Shown here: in pieces, positions 27,037-34,689 of the stretch
Layout of the letters: each line of letters opens with the position of its first letter
Numbering within the stretch: position 1 is the first letter of the stretch
Source: an uncultured Chitinophagaceae bacterium
GTDB lineage: Bacteria; Bacteroidota; Bacteroidia; Chitinophagales; Chitinophagaceae
Reading direction: 5' to 3'
DNA length: 41,818 nucleotides
Assembly: GCA_903904335.1 (NCBI GenBank)
Contig: CAIVCF010000152.1
Coordinates: forward strand, 1 to 41,818
Program-made: the position numbers and the translations under genes
The notes under the pieces: generated by a model
What the model was told of the DNA's origin: nothing
The model's input: the letters and a program-made list of their open reading frames with translations, nothing else
Database searches by the model: none

Positions 27037-27492
27037 TTAATTGTTCTTCAACATTTTCACTACCACTTTGTCTATCGGCAAAGAAACAGTGGCTTCATTC
27101 AGATTATTCCATTCTATCCAACGGAATACTTCGCTTTCACCGTTCGCATCTGCAACCTGATGCGGAGAAAAAAGAAACGGAATATCATGTGTGATTAATT
27201 CTATCGGTTCATCTGCATGAGCAAAATAATAAATGCTTAAGATCTGATCTGTATTATTGAATGCGGAGATCTGAAAAAAATCGGTAGTGTAAATATGCTC
27301 CCCGATTGTTACATCTAAATTCGTTTCTTCCTTGAATTCCCTTTTTAAACAATCTCTTGTGCCTTCGCCGAATTCCAATCCGCCGCCGGGAAATTTGGTA
27401 AAATAATTTCCACGAATGAATTCATCACTCACTAAAACCCTTTTCTTGCTGTCTATTAAAATTCCGTACACTCTTACATTAAATAACGGCAT
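27037..27492 (-). CDS. NUDIX hydrolase
   Basis: The protein has 151 residues. The Nudix box is seen as GGLEFGEGTRDCLKREFKEETNLDV (about 37-61), matching G-x5-E-x7-REUxEExGU apart from TN at the end of the helix, where the catalytic Glu pair in KEE is intact. The family cleaves nucleoside diphosphates linked to another group; the substrate is not predictable. A heptad repeat array begins 4 bases upstream of its ATG and would form most of its leader, an unusual position for the ribosome-loading region. Confidence 0.93.
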   Translation of the reverse strand: MPLFNVRVYGILIDSKKRVLVSDEFIRGNYFTKFPGGGLEFGEGTRDCLKREFKEETNLDVTIGEHIYTTDFFQISAFNNTDQILSIYYFAHADEPIELITHDIPFLFSPHQVADANGESEVFRWIEWNNLNEATVSLPIDKVVVKMLKNN

Positions 27493-27495
27493 GTG

Positions 27496-27537
27496 TAATT
27501 CTTAATTCTTAATTATCAATTCATAATTATTATTCAT
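27496..27537. repeat. AT-rich heptad array between NUDIX and VOC genes
   Basis: Six consecutive 7-base units on the plus strand: TAATTCT twice, TAATTAT, CAATTCA, TAATTAT, TATTCAT. The array reaches from 4 bases before the NUDIX start to the stop codon of the VOC gene, filling the whole gap. Confidence 0.75.
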
Positions 27538-27992
27538 TCTTTATCATGTGCAGCCTGCAGATCCTTGATGATGATTTTTTTCATCTGCATCATGGCCTGC
27601 ATGGCATTTTTTGCTTTAACAGGATTGGGATCCCCTAAATATTTTCCTAAGGCTGATGGAATGATCTGCCAGGATAAGCCATATTTGTCTTTTAACCAGC
27701 CACATCTTCCTTCTTCGCCACCATCTGCAATAAGTTTCGCCCATAATTCATCCACTTCTTCCTGTGTTGCACAATTCACAAATAAAGAAATGGCAGGAGT
27801 GAAGCTGTATTGCGGACCGCCATTCAATGTTTTGAATTCCTGTCCTTCAATTTCAAGTGAACCTCCAAACACTTTGCCGTCTCCTTGCTTCATAAGATGC
27901 AGAATCTTTGCATTTTTAAATGTTGCCACATAAAAATTCATGGCTTCTTCTGCATTGTCATTGAACCAGAGAAATGGTGTTATTTTTTGCAT
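27534..27992 (-). CDS. VOC-family protein, PhnB-like
   Basis: The protein has 152 residues. A PhnB-type glyoxalase/VOC fold is indicated by ITPFLWFNDNAEEAMNFYVATFKNAKIL at the start, SLEIEGQEFKTLNGGPQYSFTPAISLFVNC in the middle and GRCGWLKDKYGLSWQIIPSAL near the end. Such proteins are often annotated as 3-demethylubiquinone methyltransferase-like, but no methyltransferase fold is present; the function is unproved. It starts 3 bases after the DUF1801 stop in a compact run of small genes. Confidence 0.9.
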   Translation of the reverse strand: MQKITPFLWFNDNAEEAMNFYVATFKNAKILHLMKQGDGKVFGGSLEIEGQEFKTLNGGPQYSFTPAISLFVNCATQEEVDELWAKLIADGGEEGRCGWLKDKYGLSWQIIPSALGKYLGDPNPVKAKNAMQAMMQMKKIIIKDLQAAHDKE

Positions 27993-27995
27993 AGT

Positions 27996-28367
27996 TTATT
28001 TTTTCTTTGATTTGGCTTTTTCAAGGTTTTGTTTCACCCTGAATTGAATAATCTTTTTAATCAGTGTAACAGGCAGTGATTTGTTATGAGGAAATTGTAC
28101 TGTTCCTTTTGAAGTTTCATATTTTGTCAATTCATCTTTAAATGCTTCGATGCCTGAAGCCATAGGATATAGGCCAATATGATTTTTATGTGCGGCAAAA
28201 TACAAAAGCATGCCATTTAATTTATAAGCGGGCATATTATAACTGATTACTTCTAAAGCATCGGGTGCATTGTCTTTGATCAGCTTGCGCAATTGATTTA
28301 ATTTCCCTTGAATTTCTATCGGCTGAAGAGAAATATAATGATCAACATTTTTTACATTCTTCAGCAT
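27996..28367 (-). CDS. DUF1801-family protein
   Basis: The protein has 123 residues. DUF1801 features are YISLQPIEIQGKLNQLRKLIKDNAPDALEVISYNMPAYKLNGMLLYFAAHKNHIGLYP (about 10-70) and TSKGTVQFPHNKSLPVTLIKKIIQFRVKQN. The fold is related to YdhG-type frataxin-like proteins, some of which have been called iron chaperones; no metal ligand set is obvious here. It is embedded between the DoxX-like and VOC genes with gaps of 5 and 3 bases. Confidence 0.88.
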   Translation of the reverse strand: MLKNVKNVDHYISLQPIEIQGKLNQLRKLIKDNAPDALEVISYNMPAYKLNGMLLYFAAHKNHIGLYPMASGIEAFKDELTKYETSKGTVQFPHNKSLPVTLIKKIIQFRVKQNLEKAKSKKK

Positions 28368-28372
28368 AAAAA

Positions 28373-28750
28373 TTATTTTCCTTTTGAAGATTGAATTTTA
28401 TGATAGCTGATATACGATAATAAAAGAATTGCAAAAGCAATCAATGGTGCAAAAGATTTTGGAACTGCACCATCAACAGCAACCATTGCAACAACTGCTG
28501 AAAGCATATCAATGCCCACAGCTACGTAAGCCCATTCCTTTATTCTGTTTGGAATGAATGGAAAAAGCAGGATCAATCCTCCAATAAATTTGCCAATACT
28601 TATTTCATAACTAAACCAAATAGGTAGCCCTAAATGTTTCATGCCATCAATTGCTTGCTGACTATTGAGAAAAAAAACGCCGGGCATAATGAGTAATGCC
28701 ACTAATACAGTTGATACCCAGAAAATGATCTTAGCAGTTTTAATGTTCAT
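28373..28750 (-). CDS. DoxX-like membrane protein
   Basis: The protein has 125 residues and four hydrophobic helices (about 8-27, 45-65, 70-93 and 95-115). GLPIWFSYEISIGKFIGGLILLFPFIPNRIKEWAYVAVGIDMLSAV matches the DoxX-like family (DoxX/SURF4-related). Function is not established. It follows dapF by 24 bases on the same strand and precedes DUF1801 and VOC genes, a combination often seen as small accessory operons in Bacteroidota. Confidence 0.85.
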   Translation of the reverse strand: MNIKTAKIIFWVSTVLVALLIMPGVFFLNSQQAIDGMKHLGLPIWFSYEISIGKFIGGLILLFPFIPNRIKEWAYVAVGIDMLSAVVAMVAVDGAVPKSFAPLIAFAILLLSYISYHKIQSSKGK

Positions 28751-28774
28751 GGTGTTAGGTTTATGGTTTGAAAA

Positions 28775-29554
28775 TTAAATTTCTATTTCTCCCTTAAATA
28801 CAAATGTTGCCGGTCCGCAAAGCCATACATCTTCAAAACTTGTTTCACCGGTTTTATTGAATGCAACTGCTAAATTTCCTCCTAAGGTTTTTATGTCAAT
28901 CCGATCTGTACCGATTTTTTTTTGAGCAAAAACCAATGCAGCAGCGGTTACACCGGTGCCGCAACTGAATGTTTCATTTTCTACACCACGTTCGTAAGTG
29001 CGGACTGTGATTTTATTTTTATCAGTTTGTTCTACAAAATTCACATTGATCCCTTCGGCTGCAAATTCTTTGCTGTAACGTATTTCATGACCTTGTTTGT
29101 AAACATCCATATCCATCACATGGCTGACTGATTTTATAAAATGCGGAGAACCTGTATTTAATATAAATGAATCCTGATATTTTTTAATTTCGGTTACATT
29201 CTTCATTTTTAAATTGATCCAGCCATTTTCTGCAAATTCAGATTCATGATCTCCGTCTATAGCAATGAATTTGTATTTCTCTTTTTTGATGCCCCTGTCA
29301 AAAGCGAATTTTGTCAAACATCTGCCACCGTTACCGCACATACTGCTTTCATTCCCATCGGCATTATAATATTTCATTTCAAAATCATAACCGTCTTTCA
29401 GATTCAACAACATCAAACCATCTGCACCAATGCCAAATCTTCTGTCGCAGAGTTTATTGATCTGTTCCATATTTAATGAGATCGGATGTACTCTGTTATC
29501 GAGAATAACAAAATCATTTCCTGTTCCTTGATATTTATAGAAATTTAGTTGCAT
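28775..29554 (-). CDS. dapF: Diaminopimelate epimerase
   Basis: The protein has 259 residues and converts LL- to meso-diaminopimelate for lysine and peptidoglycan. Both active-site cysteines are present: Cys73 in SMCGNGGRC and Cys198 in FSCGTGVTAAA. The N-terminus MQLNFYKYQGTGNDFVILDN is the conserved start. Upstream, the first TCGNNAR heptad array begins 2 bases from the ATG, so the normal leader and ribosome-entry region is built from repeat sequence. It leads the run DoxX, DUF1801 and VOC. Confidence 0.96.
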   Translation of the reverse strand: MQLNFYKYQGTGNDFVILDNRVHPISLNMEQINKLCDRRFGIGADGLMLLNLKDGYDFEMKYYNADGNESSMCGNGGRCLTKFAFDRGIKKEKYKFIAIDGDHESEFAENGWINLKMKNVTEIKKYQDSFILNTGSPHFIKSVSHVMDMDVYKQGHEIRYSKEFAAEGINVNFVEQTDKNKITVRTYERGVENETFSCGTGVTAAALVFAQKKIGTDRIDIKTLGGNLAVAFNKTGETSFEDVWLCGPATFVFKGEIEI

Positions 29555-29556
29555 AA

Positions 29557-29584
29557 TCGTAAGTCGTGAATCGAGAGTCGCAAG
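29557..29584 (+). repeat. Left heptad array (TCGNNAR x4)
   Basis: Four units in perfect 7-base phase: TCGTAAG, TCGTGAA, TCGAGAG, TCGCAAG. It begins 2 bases upstream of the dapF start codon. Confidence 0.75.
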
Positions 29585-29604
29585 TTTTGCAGCTTCAATT
29601 TTTA

Positions 29605-29964
29605 TTATTCTTTTGTTTTTTCAATCATTTTACTCAACATCATAAATGAACGTTCCAGGTAACTTTCTAATTCTTTAATATGATTGTTCTGTAAATATTG
29701 TAATATAAATGATATTTCAAGTTGTGTATCTATCTCAACAAGAGAGCTTCTTGAAATTTCGAAGAACCTCACTTTCTCAGTTTTTGATTTTCTTGCACAG
29801 CCTTCAGCGATATTGCTGCAAACTGAAATGGCCGCCCTTCGTAATTGATTGGTCAAAACATATCTTTCATTAACAGGAAACTGTTCTGTTTGCTTATAAA
29901 CTTCTTCAACAAGTTTTATCGAAATCTGATAAACATCTAATCTTTTGTGAGACAATTTCAGCAT
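29605..29964 (-). CDS. Four-helix-bundle protein (23S rRNA intervening-sequence/S23 family)
   Basis: The protein has 119 residues, all helical. HKRLDVYQISIKLVEEVY, NQLRRAAISVCSNIAEGCARKSKTEKVRFFEISRSSLVEIDTQLEI and the closing helix match the family first found as ORFs in 23S rRNA intervening sequences and related to the Avd accessory proteins of diversity-generating retroelements. It is probably a homo-oligomer binding nucleic acid; the role of chromosomal solo copies is unknown. No rRNA gene, reverse transcriptase or template repeat is in the window. It is bounded by inverted heptad arrays and interrupts an otherwise ordinary metabolic gene run. Confidence 0.93.
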   Translation of the reverse strand: MLKLSHKRLDVYQISIKLVEEVYKQTEQFPVNERYVLTNQLRRAAISVCSNIAEGCARKSKTEKVRFFEISRSSLVEIDTQLEISFILQYLQNNHIKELESYLERSFMMLSKMIEKTKE

Positions 29965-30023
29965 AAAATATAGCAGTTTATCTCATAAAAATAACTAATA
30001 GACTTTACAAAGAACGGTCACTA

Positions 30024-30051
30024 CTTGCGATTTCCGATTTTCGACTCGCGT
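30024..30051 (-). repeat. Right heptad array (inverted TCGNNAR x4)
   Basis: Four units in 7-base phase on the plus strand: CTTGCGA, TTTCCGA, TTTTCGA, CTCGCGT. These are inverted copies of the left array. The last base is the final base of the phosphorylase stop codon. Confidence 0.7.
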
Positions 30052-30923
30052 TATATTCCTTCAATGATATTTAAACTTTTAACGATCAACTTTTCAACCG
30101 CTGCTTTCCCATCCTTACTGAATTCTTTTTTTACACGATTCGCAATAATAGCATTCAAACTTAAACAAGAATGTCCCAACAATTTCCCCAAGCCATAAAT
30201 GGCACTCGTTTCCATTTCGAAATTACTGATAAAATGATTGCCGAAACGAAAGCTGGATAAGCGTTCTATTAATAATGGATTGGCTAACCCCAAACGAAGC
30301 ACTCTTCCTTGCGGACCATAAAAACCCGGGCATGTAGCAGTAATGCCATGATGAAACCCATCCACAAAATGTTTTTTTACTGAAGCACCTGCAGTAACAA
30401 CATAAGGCTCGATCTTTCCGCTCAGTTGCGTATGCGCAATGAATTGCTGCAACATCTGTTGTTCTTCTTCATTACTTTCAAAACGATAAAAGTGCAACAG
30501 ATTATCCAATCCCAAACCATGTGTGCCTGCAACAAAACTGTCAACCGGAATATCTGCCTGCAAAGAACCCGATGTACCGATACGCAAAATAGTAAGATGT
30601 GTAAGATCACTCTTCACGAGTCTTGTTTCAAAATCAATATTCACCAATGCATCCAATTCATTTAATACGATATCAATGTTATCCGGACCAATGCCTGTTG
30701 AAATAACAGTGATCCTTTTTTTGCCTACATAACCGGTTGCCGAAACAAATTCGCGGTGCTGTTGCTCCACTTCAATGGAATCAAAATGTTTGCTTATTTC
30801 TTTTACTCTGTCAGGGTCGCCTACAGTAATAATAGTATTCGCCAATTCATCGGGCCTGAGATTCACATGGTACAATGCACCACGGTCATTAATGATCAAT
30901 TCTGATTCTGCAATTCTGCTCAT
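30051..30923 (-). CDS. Nucleoside phosphorylase (uridine phosphorylase-like)
   Basis: The protein has 290 residues of the PNP/UDP family, which split nucleosides with phosphate into base and ribose-1-phosphate. VGDPDRVKEIS (about 34-44, phosphate site), STGIGPDNIDIVLNEL, ILRIGTSGSLQADIP (about 112-125) and ISNFEMETSAIYGLGKLLGH (substrate ribose/base site) are seen. Length and blocks suit uridine phosphorylase-like enzymes, but base specificity is not certain. The start MSRIAESELI replaces a 25-codon longer frame with poor composition. The cassette with the four-helix gene abuts its stop codon directly. Confidence 0.9.
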   Translation of the reverse strand: MSRIAESELIINDRGALYHVNLRPDELANTIITVGDPDRVKEISKHFDSIEVEQQHREFVSATGYVGKKRITVISTGIGPDNIDIVLNELDALVNIDFETRLVKSDLTHLTILRIGTSGSLQADIPVDSFVAGTHGLGLDNLLHFYRFESNEEEQQMLQQFIAHTQLSGKIEPYVVTAGASVKKHFVDGFHHGITATCPGFYGPQGRVLRLGLANPLLIERLSSFRFGNHFISNFEMETSAIYGLGKLLGHSCLSLNAIIANRVKKEFSKDGKAAVEKLIVKSLNIIEGI

Positions 30924-31034
30924 ACAAAAATTTTGAACGGTGAATTTATGCAAATGTGCAGATATAAAAGTTGTAAAAAGATGAATGGCAATGACCACAA
31001 GTCATAAAAACATTTGATGATTCCTATTATCAAA

Positions 31035-31065
31035 TTTGTTCATTACCTGAATTGCGTTATTTTCG
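31035..31065 (+). promoter_or_regulatory. Promoter of tRNA-Cys
   Basis: TTTG at 31035-31038, exactly 19 bases, then TATTTTCG at 31058-31065 (TAnnTTTG with one mismatch). The first tRNA base follows 13 bases later. Confidence 0.65.
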
Positions 31066-31077
31066 CAGCTTAAACAA

Positions 31078-31151
31078 GGTCCGGTGGCCGAGTGGCTAGG
31101 CAGAGCTCTGCAAAAGCTTCCACAGCGGTTCGAATCCGCTCTGGACCTCCA
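31078..31151 (+). tRNA. tRNA-Cys (GCA)
   Basis: The cloverleaf folds by hand. The acceptor is GGTCCGG with CTGGACC (one G-U pair), the D stem is GCC/GGC, and the anticodon stem GAGCT/AGCTT holds the loop CTGCAAA with anticodon GCA. The T stem is AGCGG/CCGCT with loop TTCGAAT. Base 73 is U, as expected for tRNA-Cys identity, and CCA is encoded (31149-31151). A promoter precedes it and a terminator follows. Confidence 0.95.
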
Positions 31152-31157
31152 ATCAAT

Positions 31158-31186
31158 AAGGATTACAGCCGTAATCCTTTTATTTT
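31158..31186 (+). terminator. Rho-independent terminator of tRNA-Cys
   Basis: A perfect 9-base stem, AAGGATTAC / GTAATCCTT, surrounds an AGCC loop (31158-31179) and is followed by TTATTTTT. The T tract runs to within 2 bases of the ATG of the next gene. Confidence 0.85.
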
Positions 31187-31187
31187 T

Positions 31188-31589
31188 ATGAAGTATTCGC
31201 AACAAATAGGCATCATTGCATCAGCGCTCGTCATTGCCATTTGCTTTTTACCTTGGGTAGAAGTGCCATCACTGCATTTAACACTGAACGGCATTCATGG
31301 TAAAGTGAATGATGGGCTTACATTCGGTACACAAATAAAAGCACACAGTTTTTTTTGCATCATCATGATCGCTTTATTTCTGATTCCAAAGCTCTGGGCA
31401 AAACGCACCAATATTTTCTTTGCAGTATTGCATTTGGGATGGGTCATTAAAAATTATATCATCTTCTCTATGTGCCGCCAGGGAGAATGCCCCGAAATAA
31501 AGCCTGCTTTATATTTATTGGTAACTCTTGCAGTAATCATTCAATTCATGACATTTCTCCCGAATCTGGAGATAAAAGAATCCGAATAA
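31188..31589 (+). CDS. Membrane protein of unknown function
   Basis: The protein has 133 residues and four hydrophobic helices (about 7-25, 50-65, 70-93 and 105-124). Between the first two lies a polar loop, VEVPSLHLTLNGIHGKVNDG, likely outside. No family recognised; similar small proteins are common in Chitinophagaceae. The ATG at 31188 was chosen because the longer open frame runs back through tRNA-Cys. The tRNA terminator ends directly before its start, so it depends on read-through or on a promoter not seen here. Confidence 0.75.
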   Translation: MKYSQQIGIIASALVIAICFLPWVEVPSLHLTLNGIHGKVNDGLTFGTQIKAHSFFCIIMIALFLIPKLWAKRTNIFFAVLHLGWVIKNYIIFSMCRQGECPEIKPALYLLVTLAVIIQFMTFLPNLEIKESE

Positions 31590-31696
31590 TAATTAGTGTT
31601 TATTTTTAGGTTACAGGCATTTCTATTTCATGGCATCAGTTGTTGCGTCGCACACTTGTACTTTCTGAACATTGTGAAGCATTTAAAAAAAATTAC

Positions 31697-32644
31697 ATGA
31701 AGCAAATTTTGATCATCATTTTTTGGGTTCCGCTATTTTCCTCAGCACAATTGCAATGGAAAAATGTTGATTCGATGTATCAGCCTTTACCAAAAGGGAC
31801 GCATATATTTTTTACGAACGACAGCATGGAAGGCAAACCCAATATTGCTTATTATTTCATTGCTGATCTGAAAAACAAGCAACTCGATTTTATTGCTGAT
31901 GCGAAGAACGGAACAAGATTAACGCCCACGCAATATTTTGAAAAAGACAATCATCCTTTATTGATAGTGAATTGTACCTTCTTTGAATTTGTTCATAACA
32001 GTAATTTGAATCTTGTTGTGAATGATGGAAAAGTTTTGGCAAACAGTATGCAATCCATTGCAAACAGAGGAAAAGATACATTTACTTACAAACATGTTTT
32101 CAAATCTGCCATCTCAATAGATAAACATAGAAATGCTGATGTGGCTTGGGTTTTCAGCGATACGGCAAAGCAATATGCTTATGTTTCCCAAACAGCCATT
32201 ACTTCTTTTAAAGATTCAACTGCATATTATTCTTTGAAAGAGATCAAATCAAAAAATATTGCATTGAACAAATGGAAAGTTAAAACAGCAGTGGGAGGAG
32301 GACCTGTTATCATTCAGGATTCGCAAATAAAAATAAGCAATGAAGAAGAACAGATGTTTACAGGCAAAGCCATCAACGATAAACATCCGAGAACTGCAAT
32401 GGGTTATACGAGTGATGGAAAATTAATTGTGCTGGTCATTCAGGGAAGATTTCCAAACAAAGCAGAAGGTGCAACACTTTTACAGGAAGCAAAAATATTG
32501 CAGGACTTACACTGCAAAGAAGCAATGAATCTCGATGGCGGGGGTAGCAGTTGTATGCTCATCAACGGCAAACAAACTATTCAGCCAAGTGATAAAGAAG
32601 GGCAACGTCCCGTGCCTGCAGTTTTCATTGTTCGGGAAAAATAA
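31697..32644 (+). CDS. Secreted phosphodiester glycosidase-family protein (NAGPA-like)
   Basis: The protein has 315 residues. A signal peptide (MKQILIIIFWVPLFSSA) precedes a phosphodiester glycosidase domain. The C-terminal half carries the family blocks AVGGGPVIIQD (about 197-208), HPRTAMGYTSDGKLIVLVIQGR and EAMNLDGGGSSCMLINGK. In animals the related NAGPA removes GlcNAc from a phosphodiester; bacterial members act on envelope or exopolysaccharide phosphodiesters, the substrate here being unknown. It probably has its own weak promoter, TACTTTCT at 31659-31666. It ends directly at a strong bidirectional terminator. Confidence 0.9.
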   Translation: MKQILIIIFWVPLFSSAQLQWKNVDSMYQPLPKGTHIFFTNDSMEGKPNIAYYFIADLKNKQLDFIADAKNGTRLTPTQYFEKDNHPLLIVNCTFFEFVHNSNLNLVVNDGKVLANSMQSIANRGKDTFTYKHVFKSAISIDKHRNADVAWVFSDTAKQYAYVSQTAITSFKDSTAYYSLKEIKSKNIALNKWKVKTAVGGGPVIIQDSQIKISNEEEQMFTGKAINDKHPRTAMGYTSDGKLIVLVIQGRFPNKAEGATLLQEAKILQDLHCKEAMNLDGGGSSCMLINGKQTIQPSDKEGQRPVPAVFIVREK

Positions 32645-32679
32645 AAGAGTTGCCAACTTTTGTAAAGTTGGCAACTCTT
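32645..32679. terminator. Bidirectional terminator
   Basis: A perfect 16-base stem, AAGAGTTGCCAACTTT, with a TGT loop lies between the convergent glycosidase and VIT genes. T-rich flanks are present on both strands (CTTAATATT and, on the minus strand, CTTTTATTTTT). Confidence 0.92.
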
Positions 32680-32695
32680 AATATTCATTCAAAAA

Positions 32696-33403
32696 TTATC
32701 TTCCTTCAATCAGTTTTGCAATACCAAATGCAGCAGCAGCAGCAGCAGCACCGATCAACATTACTTTTAATCCGCCTGTAAATGGATTCACGCCTGTGAT
32801 CTTGCTTTTAAAATAACCGAATATATACAAACAGATCAAAGTAATGATGGCAGAAACTTTTAAGCCATCCAATGAATTTTGTATAAAAAAATACGGACTT
32901 AACGGAACCAAGCCACCCACAATATAAGAGACACCGATATTAAATGCACTTCTGCTCGCTCGTTTTGGATCGGGTTTATCCAAACCCAATTCATGTTTCA
33001 TCATGAACTCAACCCAACGGTCTTTGTCTTTGATGATCTCAGATGTGGCTTGTTCGATCAGTTCTTTACTCAATCCCCATTCACGAAAAACTTCACGCAC
33101 TTCTTCTTTTTCAAATTCGGTTTTATTTTCAATCTCATCATATTCTCTTTTCAGTTCACTGCTGTAATGATCCTGTTCTGTTTTACCAGCCAGATATCCC
33201 CCTAGACCCATTGCAATCGAACCTGCTGCTATTTCTGCAATGCCCGCAATGATGATCACTGATGTAGAATCCACAGCACCGCTTAAACCCGCTGCCAGTG
33301 CGAATGGTACGGTCAATCCATCACTCATCCCGATGACAATATCCGTTAAGAGATCTGAACTTTTTAAATGTTCTTCGTGATGATGCAGATGTGTATCAGC
33401 CAT
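32696..33403 (-). CDS. VIT1/CCC1-family iron/manganese transporter
   Basis: The protein has 235 residues. The first helices hold the family block DIVIGMSDGLTVPFALAAGLSGA (about 21-43) and EIAAGSIAMGLGGYLAGKTEQDHY. A cytosolic acidic helical segment (about 85-140, EREYDEIENKTEFEKEEVREVFREWG style) is the metal-binding region, and three helices complete the membrane domain. Members move Fe2+ or Mn2+ out of the cytosol. An N-terminal His cluster (DTHLHHHEEH) could bind metal. The last helix contains a run of seven alanines from a (GCA)7 tract. Confidence 0.92.
   Translation of the reverse strand: MADTHLHHHEEHLKSSDLLTDIVIGMSDGLTVPFALAAGLSGAVDSTSVIIIAGIAEIAAGSIAMGLGGYLAGKTEQDHYSSELKREYDEIENKTEFEKEEVREVFREWGLSKELIEQATSEIIKDKDRWVEFMMKHELGLDKPDPKRASRSAFNIGVSYIVGGLVPLSPYFFIQNSLDGLKVSAIITLICLYIFGYFKSKITGVNPFTGGLKVMLIGAAAAAAAFGIAKLIEGR
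32730..32750. repeat. (GCA)7 triplet repeat
   Basis: Seven perfect GCA units on the plus strand lie inside the VIT transporter gene and encode its C-terminal alanine run. Length change by slippage would stay in frame. Confidence 0.9.
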
Positions 33404-33432
33404 TTCAATTGGTTTAAAATATAAAAATAAAT

Positions 33433-33448
33433 CCCGTCAATGGACGGG
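33433..33448 (-). terminator. Terminator of rocD
   Basis: CCCGTC / GACGGG with a 4-base loop, followed on the minus strand by ATTTATTTTTA. It lies 9 bases past the rocD stop and 30 bases upstream of the VIT start. Confidence 0.8.
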
Positions 33449-33456
33449 ACTAATTT

Positions 33457-34689
33457 TTAAGAAAGAATTTTTAATGAACGGTGAATGATGTCAACACATT
33501 CCAGGATTTGTTCTTTATTGATGGTCAATGGCGGCGCAAAACGGATCTTATCACCATGTGTTGGTTTTGCCAATAAGCAGTTTTCTTTTAGCTCCATACA
33601 AAATTCCCATGCAGCATCAGGATTCGAATGATTGATCACAATGGCATTTAAAAGACCCTTTCCGCGAATGGTTGCGATAACATGAGAATTTAATTTTGCT
33701 AATTCTTCTCTTAATAAGTTACCCATTGCTGTTGCATTCTCCGCCATCTTTTCATCTTTCAAAACCTGTAATGAAGTGATAGCAACTGCACATGCCAATG
33801 GATTACCGCCGTAAGTACTTCCGTGTTCTCCGGGTCTGATGTTCAGCATGATCTCATCATCACATAACACAGCACTGATGGGTAATGTGCCGCCGCTCAA
33901 GGCTTTGCCGAGAATTAAAATATCAGGGCGCACTTCTTCATGATCGCATGCCAGCATTTTTCCTGTTCTTGCCAATCCGGTTTGGATCTCATCGGCAATA
34001 AATAAAATATTATATTCTTCACATAATGATTTAACTGCTTTCAGATAACCTTCATCGGGAAGAACAACACCGGCTTCTCCCTGAATGGGCTCTAATAAAA
34101 TAGCGGCCACATTCTTATCCTGAAATGCTTTTTCAATCGCAACAATATTATTGTAGGCAACGATTTCAAAGCCCGGCATGAAAGGGCCAAACCCACTGAA
34201 GGAAGAAGGGTCTGAGCTGAATGAAATGACTGCACTGGTTCTCCCATGAAAATTATTTTCACATACAATGATCTTAGCCTGATTAGCTGCGATCCCTTTT
34301 ACATCATAAGCCCATCGGCGAGCTAATTTCAACGCGGTCTCAACAGCTTCAACACCTGTATTCATCGGTAATACTTTGTCGTAGCCGAATAAGGAGGTGA
34401 TATATTGTTCGTATTCGCCCAACAGATTATTATGAAATGCCCTTGAAGTTAAAGTCAGTTTTTGGGCTTGCTGAATTAGTGATTGAATGATCTTGGGATG
34501 GCAATGGCCTTGATTTACCGCAGAGTAGCCGCTTAAGAAATCATAATACCGTTTGCCCTCCACATCATATAAAAAAACACCTTCACCTCTTTCCAGCACA
34601 ACAGGAACAGGGTGGTAATTATGAGCACCAAATTGGTCTTCTAACTGCAAATAAAAGGCAGTTTTCTCAGACAAAGTATGAGTTAACAT
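33457..34689 (-). CDS. rocD: Ornithine aminotransferase
   Basis: The protein has 410 residues, a class III PLP enzyme converting ornithine and 2-oxoglutarate to glutamate semialdehyde and glutamate. Visible are [49 protein letters not shown] at the start, [27 protein letters not shown], the PLP-ring aspartate in [12 protein letters not shown] and the Schiff-base Lys262 in LGKALSGG. The YSAVNQGH and [11 protein letters not shown] signatures favour ornithine over acetylornithine or 4-aminobutyrate. It is monocistronic with its own terminator. Confidence 0.95.
   Translation of the reverse strand: MLTHTLSEKTAFYLQLEDQFGAHNYHPVPVVLERGEGVFLYDVEGKRYYDFLSGYSAVNQGHCHPKIIQSLIQQAQKLTLTSRAFHNNLLGEYEQYITSLFGYDKVLPMNTGVEAVETALKLARRWAYDVKGIAANQAKIIVCENNFHGRTSAVISFSSDPSSFSGFGPFMPGFEIVAYNNIVAIEKAFQDKNVAAILLEPIQGEAGVVLPDEGYLKAVKSLCEEYNILFIADEIQTGLARTGKMLACDHEEVRPDILILGKALSGGTLPISAVLCDDEIMLNIRPGEHGSTYGGNPLACAVAITSLQVLKDEKMAENATAMGNLLREELAKLNSHVIATIRGKGLLNAIVINHSNPDAAWEFCMELKENCLLAKPTHGDKIRFAPPLTINKEQILECVDIIHRSLKILS

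Larger units (their letters stand above)
29557..30051. mobile_element. Putative cassette: inverted heptad arrays around a four-helix-bundle gene
   Basis: The whole gap between the dapF start codon and the phosphorylase stop codon consists of a TCGNNAR array (29557-29584), a gene for a four-helix-bundle protein and the same array inverted (30024-30051). The arms agree at 20 of 28 positions, with the innermost heptad (TCGCAAG) identical. No transposase is present. Mobility is inferred from this structure and from the similar gene-free insert in valS at 4130-4198. Confidence 0.5.

Noticed and set aside
29605-29964. Diversity-generating retroelement (Avd-like protein)
   Set aside because: The protein is in the same superfamily, but there is no reverse transcriptase, template/variable repeat or target gene in the window.
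27496-30051. CRISPR array
   Set aside because: Repeats are 7-base degenerate units without spacers of regular length, and no cas genes are near.
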